A stretch of DNA of 51,740 bases, taken from positions 1 to 51,740 of the forward strand of contig CAMLIL010000036.1 in assembly GCA_946480015.1 (NCBI GenBank). Direction: 5' to 3'. The DNA comes from an uncultured Oxalobacteraceae bacterium (GTDB lineage: Bacteria > Pseudomonadota > Gammaproteobacteria > Burkholderiales > Burkholderiaceae). This document shows positions 38,929 through 48,366 of this stretch, in pieces; the first letter of the stretch is position 1, and the number at the start of each line of letters is the position of its first letter. A model generated the notes under the pieces. It was not told the origin of the DNA. It searched no databases and saw nothing but the letters and a program-made list of their open reading frames with translations. Both the position numbers and the translations under genes were made by a program.

Positions 38929-39408
38929 TTATTCTTCGTCCGCTTGCAGTTCATCGAGCGCGATCAGCAGGTTGGCCATCTCGACCGCCACGCGTGCAGC
39001 CTCGGTGCCCTTCTCGGCCATGCGCGCTTCGGCCTGCTCGTCGTTCTCGGTGGTCAGTACGGCGTTGGCGATGGCCATGCCATAGTCCAGCGCGACCCGG
39101 GTGATGCCGGAACCGGACTCGTTCGACACCAGTTCGAAGTGGTACGTCTCGCCGCGGATGACGGCGCCGAGCGCGATCAGCGCGTCGAACTGCTGGGTCT
39201 CGGCCATTTTTTGCAGCGCCAGCGGAATTTCCAGGGCGCCCGGCACGGTCACGTGCAGGACGTCTTCGTCGGCCACGCCCAGGTGCTTGAGCTCAGCCAG
39301 GCAGGACGACAGCAGCCCGTGCCCGACGTCGGCATTGAATCGCGCCTGGACGATGCCGATGCGCAGACCGGAGCCGGTCAAGTTGCTTTCATAAGTTCCT
39401 ACGGTCAT
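38929..39408 (-). CDS. ribH: 6,7-dimethyl-8-ribityllumazine synthase
   Basis: Penultimate riboflavin enzyme, 159 aa. [51 protein letters not shown] and the active-site histidine are present. It lies between ribBA and nusB on one strand. Confidence 0.95.
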   Translation of the reverse strand: MTVGTYESNLTGSGLRIGIVQARFNADVGHGLLSSCLAELKHLGVADEDVLHVTVPGALEIPLALQKMAETQQFDALIALGAVIRGETYHFELVSNESGSGITRVALDYGMAIANAVLTTENDEQAEARMAEKGTEAARVAVEMANLLIALDELQADEE

Positions 39409-39456
39409 GGCTGCCCTCTTCGATGTTTCATTAATGGATCTTCAATCATACCGCGA

Positions 39457-40569
39457 TCACGCCTCGGGCTTCGCCAGATAGCCGGTGACTTCGAGATCGA
39501 AGCCGGTCATCGATGGCATCTTGCGCGGGCTGGCCAGCAGCTGCATCTTGCCGACGCCCAGGTCCTTGAGAATCTGGGCGCCAATGCCGTAGGTGCGCAG
39601 GTCCATGCTGGCCGCGCGCGCTTGCGGACGGGTGTCGGTGCGGTCCAGGGCGGCGAACTGGGCGAACAGCTGCTCGGCCGTCTCGCCGCAGTTGAGCAGC
39701 ACCATCACGCCGCGCTCGGACGCCTTGATCGCCTTCATGGCCGAGGTCATGGTCCACGAGTGCGTGGTGGCACGGCTTTCCAGCAGGTCCAGGATCGATA
39801 CCGGCTGATGCACGCGCACCAGGCATTCGCGGTCCGGCGCGATGTCGCCGTGCACCATGGCCAGATGGGCCGCGCCGCTGGGCTTGTCGCGGAACGCGAT
39901 CAGGCGGAAGTCGCCGAACTCGGTGCTCATCGGGCGCTCGGCGATGCGTTCGACCAGACACTCGTTCTGGCCGCGGTAGTGGATCAGGTCGGCAATGGTG
40001 CCGATCTTCAGATTATGTTCCTTGGCGAATTCCAGCAGGTCCGGCAGGCGCGCCATGGTGCCGTCGTCCTTGAGGATCTCGCAGATCACCGAAGCCGGCG
40101 TCAGGCCGGCCATGTCGGTGAGGTCGCAGCCGGCTTCGGTGTGGCCGGCGCGCATGAGCACGCCGCCGCGCTGGGCCTTGAGCGGGAAAATGTGGCCGGG
40201 CTGGACGATGTCGGCCGGGGTGGCGTTCCTGGCCACCGCGACTTGGATGGTGCGCGCCCGGTCGGCCGCCGAAATGCCGGTGGTCACGCCCTCGGCCGCC
40301 TCGATCGAGACGGTGAAATTGGTGCCGAAGGAGGTGCCGTTACTGGTCGTCATCATCGGCAGGTTCAGCTGCTTGCAGCGCTCCTCGGTCAGGGTCAGGC
40401 AGACCAGGCCGCGCGCGTGCTTGACCATGAAATTGATCGCTTCGGGCGTGACGAAGTCGGCGCCCAGCACCAGGTCGCCTTCGTTCTCGCGATCTTCCTC
40501 GTCGACCAGAATGACCATGCGCCCGGCGCGCAATTCTGCAACGATTTCCTGTGTGCTCGAGATAGACAT
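39457..40569 (-). CDS. ribB: RibB-type DHBP synthase fused to a degenerate GTP cyclohydrolase II domain
   Basis: A 370-aa fusion. The N-terminal 3,4-dihydroxy-2-butanone-4-phosphate synthase (about 1-205) is intact: VDEEDRENEGDLV, MRAGHTEAGCDL and GMARL-type motifs. The C-terminal half has the RibA fold, but the zinc cysteines of the RVHSEC..LRCDCG stretch are replaced (RVHQPVSILDLLES), so GTP cyclohydrolase activity should be lost. Similar forms, called RibBX, are known in proteobacteria and expect a separate ribA. No FMN riboswitch is seen in the 139-bp leader. AAGGGAAACCG precedes the ATG. Confidence 0.9.
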   Translation of the reverse strand: MSISSTQEIVAELRAGRMVILVDEEDRENEGDLVLGADFVTPEAINFMVKHARGLVCLTLTEERCKQLNLPMMTTSNGTSFGTNFTVSIEAAEGVTTGISAADRARTIQVAVARNATPADIVQPGHIFPLKAQRGGVLMRAGHTEAGCDLTDMAGLTPASVICEILKDDGTMARLPDLLEFAKEHNLKIGTIADLIHYRGQNECLVERIAERPMSTEFGDFRLIAFRDKPSGAAHLAMVHGDIAPDRECLVRVHQPVSILDLLESRATTHSWTMTSAMKAIKASERGVMVLLNCGETAEQLFAQFAALDRTDTRPQARAASMDLRTYGIGAQILKDLGVGKMQLLASPRKMPSMTGFDLEVTGYLAKPEA

Positions 40570-40647
40570 CGGTTTCCCTTATTCAAAAACTGCCAATACG
40601 CAATCCGCTATTTTAATGGATACGCTTACTAAACGGCAGAAAATAGG

Positions 40648-40677
40648 CTGACCTCGCGGCAAGCTACGGGGTAAAAT
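40648..40677 (+). promoter_or_regulatory. Candidate promoter of the M16 peptidase gene
   Basis: CTGACC (40648-40653), 18-bp spacer, TAAAAT (40672-40677). A start near 40684 leaves a leader of about 25 nt, AU-rich and without a Shine-Dalgarno sequence. Confidence 0.35.
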
Positions 40678-40708
40678 TCCCTACCTTAATTTAAATATAA
40701 TTTTGACA

Positions 40709-43537
40709 ATGACCAAGCAAATAGTTCGCCGCGTTTGCGCTGCCGCAGTCCTGTTCGCCTTGATGGCGTCCAGCCAGGGTGCCATCAAGCTGAGCGATCC
40801 GATCCCTGTGGGGCCCCAGGTCAAGGTTGGCAAACTGGCCAACGGGCTGACCTATTACATCCAGAAGAACGGCAAGCCGGAAAAAAAGCTGGAGCTGCGC
40901 CTGGTGGTCAAGGCCGGTTCGATCCTGGAGGACGAGGACCAGCGCGGCCTGGCCCACTTCACCGAACACCTGGCCTTCAACGGCTCGACCCACTTCAAGA
41001 AGCATGAACTGGTGTCCTACCTGCAATCGATCGGAGTCAAGTTCGGCGCCGACCTGAATGCCTACACCAGCTTCGATGAAACCGTCTATATTCTTCCGAT
41101 TCCAACGAACAACAAGGAAAACATCGACAAGGGCTTCCTGGTATTGCAGGACTGGGCCGGCGGCCTGACCCTGGACGCCGCCGCCATCGACGCCGAGCGC
41201 AGCATCGTGCTGGAAGAGTTGCGCCTGGGCAAAGGCGCGCAGGACCGGATGAACAAGGTATTGCTGCCGAAGATATTCAACGGCTCGCGCTACGCCGAGC
41301 GGCTGCCCATCGGCAAGGAAGAAATCATCAAGAACGCCAGCTACGAGACCGTGCGGCGGTTCTACAAGGATTGGTACCGGCCCGATCTGATGGCCGTGGT
41401 GGTGGTTGGCGACATCGAACCGGCCGAGGCGGAAAAGCTGGTCAAGGCCCATTTCGGCAAATTGAAGAACCCGCCACGCGAACGCGAGCGCGTCTACGCA
41501 AGCATTCCCACCCGCACCGATACCGAGGCGGTGGTGGTGACCGACAAGGAAGCCGGCGGCAATGCCGTGCTGATTCGTTATCCGCTGACCGACAGGAAGG
41601 AAAAGGCCAACTTCGCCGACTACCGCGACAAGCTGATCGAATCGCTGTTCAGCGCGATGCTCAACCAGCGCCTGGCCGAGATCGGCCAGCAGCCCGAGCC
41701 GCCCTACGTGGGCGCCGGCAGCGGCATCAACCGCCTGACGCCGCGCTACAAGTCCTTCATGTCGTCGGCCGGCCTGGGCAAAGGTGGCGCCACCCCGGCC
41801 ATCGACACACTGGTGCAGGAAAATGCGCGGGTACGTCAGTTTGGCTTCAGTGCGGCCGAACTCGAGCGCGCGCGCAAAAACATGATGCGCAACTACGAGC
41901 GCGCCTACAAGGAGCGCGACAAGACCGATTCGTCCAGCTACGTGGGTGAATACGTGCGCAACTTCCTGGAAAAGGAAAGCATTCCGGGCATCGAGAACGA
42001 GTACAACTACGTGCGCGAGCTGTTGCCGGCGATCACACTGGAAGAACTGAACCACTACGCCCGCGTCACCGTTCCGGCCGAGTCGGGCAAGCTGGTGGTC
42101 TACATGGGGACCAACAGCGCGGACGCGCCCGCCCCGACCGGCGCCCAGCTGCTGGCCAGCGTGGCCGCGGCCGAGAAAGTGGAAGTCAAGCCGCTGGACG
42201 ACAAGGCGGTGGCGCAAAACCTGATGGACAAGCCACCCGCGCCGGGCACGATCGTGGCGGAAACGCACGACAAGGTCCTGGGCCTGACCCGGCTGACGCT
42301 GTCCAACGGCATCAATGTCATCCTCAAGCAGACCGACTTCAAGAACGACCAGGTGCTCATGAGCGGGGTGCGCTATGGCGGCCAGTCGCTGTTCGGCGAC
42401 GCCGACACCTTCAATGCACGCTATGCGAGCGCGGTGGCGGGCGCCATGGGCGTGGGTGCGTACTCGCCGATCGACATGCAAAAGGTATTGGCCGGCAAGA
42501 CCGCCTCGCTCGGGATCGGCATGGGCGACTACTATGAAGTGGTCAACGGCAGGGCCGGCAGCAACGACATCGAAACCATGCTGCAATTCGCCTACCTGCG
42601 CCTGACCGGGGCGCGCCGCGACGAGGGCCTGTACAAGTCATTCATGAGCCGCCAGCAGGAAGCGGCGCGCAATGCCTTGACCCAGCCGGAAGCGATCTTC
42701 CGCGACGAAGTCACCGCCACCCTGTACAACAAGCACCCGCGCGTGGCGCGCACCACGCGCACTGCCGATCTGAGCAGGATCGACCTGGACCGCGCGCTGG
42801 AAATCTACCGCGCACGCTTTTCCAGCGCGCGCGGCTTGACCTTTATCCTGGTGGGCAGTTTCGACGTGGCCACCATCAAGCCCCTGATAGCGACCTACCT
42901 GGCCAGCCTGCCGACGCCGGACATTCCGACCACGTACAAAGACCTCGGCATCCGCCCGGTGACCGGCGTGGTGAAAAAGGAGGTGCACAGCGGTTCTGAA
43001 CAGAAGAGCCTGATCTCACTGAACTTTACCGGCCCGGCCTCGGCCACTTATACGGAAGAGGACCAGTTACGCTTCAAGGCTTTGCTGGAAGTGATGAACA
43101 TCCGCATCATCGATATCCTGCGCGAAAAGATGGGCTTGATCTACGGCGGCGGCATGCATGGCGGACTGTCGCGCATCCCATATGGCAACTACAGCATTAG
43201 CGCCAATCTGCCGACCGCCCCGGCCAGCGTGGACAAGGTCATCGCCACCACCTTCGCCGAAATCGAGCGCATGAAAACGCAGGGGCCGGAGGTCGGCGAC
43301 TTGAACAAGGTCAAGCAGAACTGGAAGCAGCTGTACGAGAAGTCGATGCGCGAAAATGACTACTGGCTCAGCCGCCTGCAAAACGCGGTGCTGGAAGGGA
43401 CCGACCCGGCCAACATCCTGGCCTACGAAAAGATGGTGGATCAGATCACCCCGGACGATCTGAAGGCCGCGGCCCAGCGCTACTTCAACACCGGCAACTA
43501 CGTGCAGATGGTGCTGTACCCGGAAAACAAGCAGTAG
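40709..43537 (+). CDS. M16-family zinc metallopeptidase (pitrilysin/insulinase-like), exported
   Basis: A 942-aa periplasmic protein with a signal peptide ending near MASSQG. The first M16 domain has the inverted zinc motif H83-F-T-E86-H87 (LAHFTEHLAFNG) and the distal glutamate in ERSIVLEELR. A second, inactive M16 half starts after about 500 residues (LTLSNGINVILKQTDFKNDQ). Members degrade peptides in the periplasm. The start at 40709 lacks an SD sequence; a TTG at 40703 is less likely. It converges on ribE with only 3 bp between the stops. Confidence 0.88.
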   Translation: MTKQIVRRVCAAAVLFALMASSQGAIKLSDPIPVGPQVKVGKLANGLTYYIQKNGKPEKKLELRLVVKAGSILEDEDQRGLAHFTEHLAFNGSTHFKKHELVSYLQSIGVKFGADLNAYTSFDETVYILPIPTNNKENIDKGFLVLQDWAGGLTLDAAAIDAERSIVLEELRLGKGAQDRMNKVLLPKIFNGSRYAERLPIGKEEIIKNASYETVRRFYKDWYRPDLMAVVVVGDIEPAEAEKLVKAHFGKLKNPPRERERVYASIPTRTDTEAVVVTDKEAGGNAVLIRYPLTDRKEKANFADYRDKLIESLFSAMLNQRLAEIGQQPEPPYVGAGSGINRLTPRYKSFMSSAGLGKGGATPAIDTLVQENARVRQFGFSAAELERARKNMMRNYERAYKERDKTDSSSYVGEYVRNFLEKESIPGIENEYNYVRELLPAITLEELNHYARVTVPAESGKLVVYMGTNSADAPAPTGAQLLASVAAAEKVEVKPLDDKAVAQNLMDKPPAPGTIVAETHDKVLGLTRLTLSNGINVILKQTDFKNDQVLMSGVRYGGQSLFGDADTFNARYASAVAGAMGVGAYSPIDMQKVLAGKTASLGIGMGDYYEVVNGRAGSNDIETMLQFAYLRLTGARRDEGLYKSFMSRQQEAARNALTQPEAIFRDEVTATLYNKHPRVARTTRTADLSRIDLDRALEIYRARFSSARGLTFILVGSFDVATIKPLIATYLASLPTPDIPTTYKDLGIRPVTGVVKKEVHSGSEQKSLISLNFTGPASATYTEEDQLRFKALLEVMNIRIIDILREKMGLIYGGGMHGGLSRIPYGNYSISANLPTAPASVDKVIATTFAEIERMKTQGPEVGDLNKVKQNWKQLYEKSMRENDYWLSRLQNAVLEGTDPANILAYEKMVDQITPDDLKAAAQRYFNTGNYVQMVLYPENKQ

Positions 43538-43540
43538 GCG

Positions 43541-44158
43541 TCAGGCCTTTCCGGCCGAGAGCATGCGTTCGACATAACGGGCGATCAGGTCGATTTCCAG
43601 ATTGACCTGGCTGCCCGCGCGCAAGTGCTTGAGCGTCGTCACCGCGATGGTGTGCGGAATCAGGTTGATGGAAAAGCGGCATGCCGCCGGCGTATCCTCG
43701 ACCCGGTTGACGGTCAGCGAGACGCCGTTGACGACCACCGAACCTTTGAAGGCCAGGAATTTCCCCAGCGCCGGCGGGGCGTCGATCACCAGTTCCCACG
43801 ATTCGCCCACCGCTTCGAAGCGGTGGACCTGGCCCAAACCATCGACGTGGCCGGACACCAGATGGCCGCCCAGCCGCTCGGCCAGGGTCAGCGCCTTTTC
43901 CAGATTGACTTCGCCGGGCGCGTCCAGACCGACCGTGCAGTTCAGGCTTTCGCGCGACACGTCGACGCTGAAGCCGCTGGCGGTCTTGGCGACCACGGTC
44001 ATGCAGGCGCCGTTGATGGCGATCGAGTCGCCCAGTGCGACATCGGCCAGCGGCAGGCCGCCGGCATCGATGTCCAGACGCAGGCCGGCGTCGGCCCCCG
44101 CTTCCAGCGGTGTGGCGGTGGTGATGGTGCCGACAGCGGCGACTATTCCTGTAAACAT
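43541..44158 (-). CDS. ribE: Riboflavin synthase alpha subunit
   Basis: Final riboflavin enzyme, 205 aa. It has the two lumazine-binding barrels: MFTGIVAAVG, DSIAINGACMTV and NCTVGLD, then GHLVSGHVDGLG and GSVVVNGVSLTVN. It follows ribD by 7 bp. Confidence 0.95.
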   Translation of the reverse strand: MFTGIVAAVGTITTATPLEAGADAGLRLDIDAGGLPLADVALGDSIAINGACMTVVAKTASGFSVDVSRESLNCTVGLDAPGEVNLEKALTLAERLGGHLVSGHVDGLGQVHRFEAVGESWELVIDAPPALGKFLAFKGSVVVNGVSLTVNRVEDTPAACRFSINLIPHTIAVTTLKHLRAGSQVNLEIDLIARYVERMLSAGKA

Positions 44159-44165
44159 GGGACGC

Positions 44166-45281
44166 TTATTCCTCTGAGGAGTTGAATCGGGCCAGGATGC
44201 GCAGATCCTCGCCGATGGGAGTGACTTCGTGAAAACGCAGGCGCTGGCGCTGGTCGAGGCCGGTCAGCGCGGGCAGCGCAAACATGCCCTGTGCATCGCC
44301 GATCAGCGACGGCGCAAAATACATCAGCAGCTCGTCGACGCAGCCTGCGCGAATCAGCGAGCCATTGAGCTTGTTGCCGGCTTCGACATGCAGCTCGTTG
44401 ATGTCGCGTCGGCCCAGTTCCAGCATCAGGGCGGCAAGGTCGACCTTGCCGGAGGCATTCGGCAGCATGATGACCTCGTGGCCTGCCGCACGCAGGGCCG
44501 CTTCCTTGTCCGGGTCGGCAACAGCGGCGGCGATCCAGCTGGACGCGCCGGCCAGCACCCTGGCCTCCAGTGCAATTTCCAGCCGGCTGTCGACAATCAC
44601 GCGGCGCGGCTGGCGCGGCGTATCGATGGCGCGCACCGTCAGTTGCGGATCGTCGGCCTTGACGGTGCCGATGCCGGTCAGGATGGCGCAGGCGCGCGCG
44701 CGCCAGGCGTGTCCGTCGGCACGCGCCGGTTCCCCTGTGATCCATTGACTCTGGCCATTGTGCAGCGCCGTCATGCCATCCAGGCTGGCGGCGGTCTTCA
44801 GGCGCACCCATGGGCGGGCCCGCTGCATGCGCGAGAAAAAGCCGATATTGAGTTCGCGCGCCTGCTCCTGCATCAGTCCCGCGCTGACCGCGATGCCGGC
44901 CGCGGCCAACTTTGCCATGCCCTGCCCCGCCACCAGCGGGTTCGGGTCGACCAGCGCGGCGACCACCCGGCCGACGCCGGCGCGCACCAGCGCGTCCGAA
45001 CAGGGCGGCGTGCGGCCGTGATGGTTGCACGGTTCGAGCGTGACATACACGGTGGCGCCGCGCACATCGTTGCCGCGCGCTTCGGCGTCGCGCAGGGCTT
45101 GTATCTCGGCATGGGCCTGGCCGGCGGGCTGGGTGAAGCCGGCACCGATCACCGCGCCATCGCGCACGATGACACAGCCGACGCGCGGATTGGGCGAGGT
45201 CGTAAACAAGCCTTTTGCCGCCCAGCCCAGGGCCAGCGCCATGGCGTCGGAATCGTTGAGTAACTGCACAGGAAGTTCCAC
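44166..45281 (-). CDS. ribD: Bifunctional riboflavin deaminase/reductase RibD
   Basis: A 371-aa enzyme for two steps of riboflavin synthesis. The N-terminal deaminase (about 15-145) has HAEIQALRDAE and PCNHHGRTPPC with the zinc cysteines. The C-terminal reductase has VRLKTAASLDG and DPQLTVR. The start is uncertain: GTG 45281 lacks a clear RBS and ATG 45242 is an alternative. ribE follows. It lies downstream of the pilus genes. Confidence 0.93.
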   Translation of the reverse strand: MELPVQLLNDSDAMALALGWAAKGLFTTSPNPRVGCVIVRDGAVIGAGFTQPAGQAHAEIQALRDAEARGNDVRGATVYVTLEPCNHHGRTPPCSDALVRAGVGRVVAALVDPNPLVAGQGMAKLAAAGIAVSAGLMQEQARELNIGFFSRMQRARPWVRLKTAASLDGMTALHNGQSQWITGEPARADGHAWRARACAILTGIGTVKADDPQLTVRAIDTPRQPRRVIVDSRLEIALEARVLAGASSWIAAAVADPDKEAALRAAGHEVIMLPNASGKVDLAALMLELGRRDINELHVEAGNKLNGSLIRAGCVDELLMYFAPSLIGDAQGMFALPALTGLDQRQRLRFHEVTPIGEDLRILARFNSSEE

Positions 45282-45311
45282 GGAAAGCTATTGCCCGTGA
45301 TTTTACGCCAA

Positions 45312-45362
45312 GCGCCGTGGCCGCGCCGGCCACCTAAGCAGGCATTCAGTCGGCCACGGCGC
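45312..45362. repeat. 11-bp perfect inverted repeat at the end of the pilus operon
   Basis: GCGCCGTGGCC (45312-45322) pairs with GGCCACGGCGC (45352-45362), loop 29 nt. The right arm lies in the last codons of the fimT-like gene. It may be a transcript end stem, although no T run follows. Confidence 0.5.
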
Positions 45363-45888
45363 AGGTGGCCGGTTCGCGCGCCGGATCGCAGATGCGGGCG
45401 CGCCCCAGCATGCTGATGCGGATGCGTCTGACCAGCCCGGCGTCGCCGCTGATCGACAGGCTGCCCCAGCGCGCGGCCAGGCTGCTGGTGTCGCTGCAGC
45501 CGCGCCCGGCGCTGTTGAAGGCGATGTAGAACGGCGCGCGCTGGCTGGTAAATACCGAGGCGATGTCGATACCCCGGGGGATGGCTTGATGACGCGACAG
45601 CACCTCGTCGGCGCTCCCGGGACGACGGTCGCCGTCATGGTCGAGCATGACGACCCAGCCTTGACGCCAGCCTTCGGCCTCGGCCGGCACCAGCATCACC
45701 CGGGTACCGCGCGCAATGGCCTGGGCGCGCGCCAGTTCGATGTCGTGATACAGGTCGTTGACGACGCTGCGCAGCTCATGCTGGCCCACCATGCGGCGCC
45801 AGGCGGGCGTGGCGACCGTCAGCAGGATGGCGGCGACGGCCAGCGCCACCATCAGCTCGACCAGCGTCGTGCCGCGCGCCAGGGTCAT
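45346..45888 (-). CDS. GspH/FimT-family type IV pseudopilin
   Basis: Minor pilin of 180 aa. The prepilin cleavage site and N-terminal helix are RGTTLVELMVALAVAAIL, with the +5 Glu. The C-terminal body ends in a region with two cysteines (ICDPAREPATCAVAD). It is assembled by the PilD peptidase and inner-membrane type IV pilus machinery. It overlaps the pilE-like gene (ATGA). In Pseudomonas fimT/fimU lie at the head of the operon; here the protein is last. Confidence 0.82.
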   Translation of the reverse strand: MTLARGTTLVELMVALAVAAILLTVATPAWRRMVGQHELRSVVNDLYHDIELARAQAIARGTRVMLVPAEAEGWRQGWVVMLDHDGDRRPGSADEVLSRHQAIPRGIDIASVFTSQRAPFYIAFNSAGRGCSDTSSLAARWGSLSISGDAGLVRRIRISMLGRARICDPAREPATCAVAD

Positions 45889-46364
45889 GGCCAGCACCGT
45901 TCGGCCGGTCCGGACGCGGCGCGCACGCCGGTGCTGCGCAAGGACAGCGTTTGGCATTCCGGGTCGCGGAAATGGCGGTCTACCCGGTCGGTGCCGGGCC
46001 GTGCCGTCAGCACGACGCACTCGCCGATGCTGTGCTCCGGGCACGGATCGGCGCGCAGCTCGTAGCCGCTGGACGCGGGGCGCACGCCGCTCCACCAGCG
46101 CCAATGGCCCGCCTCGGGTCCGCTCGACTCGGCCGAAAAGGGAAGGTAGCGGTTGTGCAGGGTGAAGTATTGCTCCTGCTGCTGCAGGAGTTCCAGCAGG
46201 GCAGTCTGGGCCTCGGCGCGGCGCGCCTTGATGACGTAGTGCGCATAGCCGGGGTAGGCCAGCGCGGCGATGATCGCGATACAGGCGAGCACGGCCATCG
46301 TTTCGATCAGGCTGAAACCCGCATGGCGCGCCATGTGCGCACCTGGGCTAACGGCGGGTCGCAT
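45885..46364 (-). CDS. pilE: Type IV minor pilin, PilE-like
   Basis: Minor pilin of 159 aa. The leader is followed by GFSLIETMAVLACIAIIAALAYPGYAHYV, the standard prepilin helix with Glu5. The C-terminus has a cysteine pair (DPCPEHSIGEC). The start 46364 has AGGAG at ideal spacing and overlaps the pilY1 end by 17 bp. Confidence 0.82.
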   Translation of the reverse strand: MRPAVSPGAHMARHAGFSLIETMAVLACIAIIAALAYPGYAHYVIKARRAEAQTALLELLQQQEQYFTLHNRYLPFSAESSGPEAGHWRWWSGVRPASSGYELRADPCPEHSIGECVVLTARPGTDRVDRHFRDPECQTLSLRSTGVRAASGPAERCWP

Positions 46365-48366
46365 CGTGCAGCTCCTGCCAGTTGGCCACTTCGCGCCAGC
46401 TCAGGCGCCCCGCTTTCACGGTCACTTTGCGCACGCTCGACGTGGCGCTGATGGTCCCATCGGCGCCGCTGCGCAGGCGTACGATCGCCACCGTTCGCGC
46501 GGTGGCGACGCGCCCTGCCGGATTGGGCGCCGCGCTCGCGACACCGGCGCTCAGCAGAAGCGGTGTGCCGGCGAAGTAGCTTGCCGGCGCCGGCGCGGCC
46601 GCCCCGGTCATGGCGCCCTCCTGCGCTACGCCGTTGCCATCGAGGGCCATGCCGGTCAGCGCGTCGAGCAGATAGCTGCGCGTGCGCGGCGCGCCGCATG
46701 GGTCTCCAGTGGGCAACAGGCTGTCGAAGGTGACGGCGCCATTGAGCAGGACCGGCGAGCCCGCAACGCGCTCGCCGTCGCTGCGCGCATGCGGGAAGTC
46801 CAGGTACCAGCCGTCGTCGGCGTCCTCGCCGCTGTAGCTGATGGGACGTCCGCTGACAGTGTATGGCCCGCTTCCGGCCAGGCGTCGTTCGGCCAGGGTG
46901 GCGCGCCCGCCGAGCGGGCCGCCGAGCCGGTCGCGCACCGCGTAGAACGATTGGGGGACGAAGCTGGCAGGCCGGGCATCGTCCGCTTCGAGGAATTTTC
47001 CGGTGCCGAACAGCACCAGGTAACCGCCGCCCGGCGCAAACGCCAGCCTGGGCGCGTGGGCGATCGGCTGCCGATTGCCGGCGGCGTCGCGCGCGATGAA
47101 TACCGGCGTGGCCGAGCCGCCACCCCACCCGAGCGTAAAGCGCCACAGCGTGCCTTGCAGGTCACCGGCATACGCATAGCGCGCGCTGCCGTCCGCCGCC
47201 GTGGCCAGCACCGGCGGCGACAAGGCGTTTGCCCTGCCCGCATCGCTGGCCGGCGCGGCAATCCTGATGTAATTGCTCCCCAGCGTCCAAGCTTCGCCGG
47301 GCGGCTTGTCCAGCGCCAGCAAGAACAGGGCGCCGTCGGCCCCGGCCGGATTGATGCCACTGGCCACGACGACGACGTAGCGATACTGCGGCACGCCTGC
47401 CCGCCCGCCCGTCCGCATGCGGGCGATCAGGGGCGGCGCGTGCACATGGCCGATGGCGGGATCGTCGCGTTCGGTGAACTCCCACAGTGCGCCACGCCCT
47501 TCGGCGAACGCGGCCGGGTCGGTGACGTCGAGTGCGAACACGCCACGCGCCCCCATACCCATGCCGCTGGCCAGCACCGTGCGCCACTGGCCATCGATGA
47601 CGGCCTCGCCCTGCCCGGGACTGCCGTCGACATAGGGGCGATGGCGATAGCCGGGGCTGCTCAGCGCACTGAGCGCCGGCAGCAATGCGCGTGGGATGTA
47701 GGCGAACAGTTCGCTACCGTCGAGGGCATCGAAGGCGTGCAGCATGCCGTCGTTGGCGCCGACCATCACGGCCGTTCGCCTGCCTGCATACCGGGTACGG
47801 AAGGCGGCGTAACCGTCGCCCTGCCCGGCCGCCGATGGCGGGCCTACCAGCAGCGGCGTGCTGCGCACGATGTCGCCCAGAATGCCTGTGCGCCGGCGCA
47901 GCCGCCCGTCTTCGGCCTGACGCTCGCCGCGCAGCCATGCCACGCGCAGCTCGCCCAGCCCGTCGGGCGGCTGGGTATCGAACAGGGCGCGCTCGGCGGC
48001 CGGCAGGCGGGCCCATTCAAACGGCACCGTGGCAAAGACGGAGGTGGCCGTGAAGATGTGGCGCGGTACACGCCTACCGGCCAGCAGCAGGCCGGCATCC
48101 CACTGCACCTCGCTGGCGATGGAGACACTGCCGTCGGCGCCGACCCGCAGCGGGCGCCGCCGTAGCGCGCCGGTGCCCTGGGTGAGATCGTAGGTGGTGT
48201 CGATCAGGTAACGCCCATCGGCGTTCGCGCCCGCTACGGCCTGGCCCGGCGCAGCGCTCGCGGTGCAAAAGCCGGGCGGCTCGTCCGGAATGCGCAGCGG
48301 CGCCGCCAGCGTGCATGCCAGCGCCAGCATCAGCCCCAGGGCGATGAGCGTGCGCAGGGCGTTCAT
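46348..48366 (-). CDS. pilY1: PilY1/PilC-family type IV pilus tip protein, short form
   Basis: Exported 672-aa protein with a signal peptide (MNALRTLIALGLMLALACTLA). The C-terminal beta-propeller typical of PilY1 is clear (VMVGANDGMLHAFDALDGSELFAYIPRA, GVFALDVTDP, GDLQGTLWRF, LFGTGKFLE). The long N-terminal von Willebrand region of the usual 1100-aa PilY1 is missing. It works with PilV/W/X/E as a priming complex at the pilus tip. It overlaps pilX (ATGA). Confidence 0.85.
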   Translation of the reverse strand: MNALRTLIALGLMLALACTLAAPLRIPDEPPGFCTASAAPGQAVAGANADGRYLIDTTYDLTQGTGALRRRPLRVGADGSVSIASEVQWDAGLLLAGRRVPRHIFTATSVFATVPFEWARLPAAERALFDTQPPDGLGELRVAWLRGERQAEDGRLRRRTGILGDIVRSTPLLVGPPSAAGQGDGYAAFRTRYAGRRTAVMVGANDGMLHAFDALDGSELFAYIPRALLPALSALSSPGYRHRPYVDGSPGQGEAVIDGQWRTVLASGMGMGARGVFALDVTDPAAFAEGRGALWEFTERDDPAIGHVHAPPLIARMRTGGRAGVPQYRYVVVVASGINPAGADGALFLLALDKPPGEAWTLGSNYIRIAAPASDAGRANALSPPVLATAADGSARYAYAGDLQGTLWRFTLGWGGGSATPVFIARDAAGNRQPIAHAPRLAFAPGGGYLVLFGTGKFLEADDARPASFVPQSFYAVRDRLGGPLGGRATLAERRLAGSGPYTVSGRPISYSGEDADDGWYLDFPHARSDGERVAGSPVLLNGAVTFDSLLPTGDPCGAPRTRSYLLDALTGMALDGNGVAQEGAMTGAAAPAPASYFAGTPLLLSAGVASAAPNPAGRVATARTVAIVRLRSGADGTISATSSVRKVTVKAGRLSWREVANWQELHDATRR

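Noticed and set aside
40570..40708. Possible FMN riboswitch before ribBA (also looked for before ribD)
   Set aside because: The conserved RFN-element blocks were not found in either leader.
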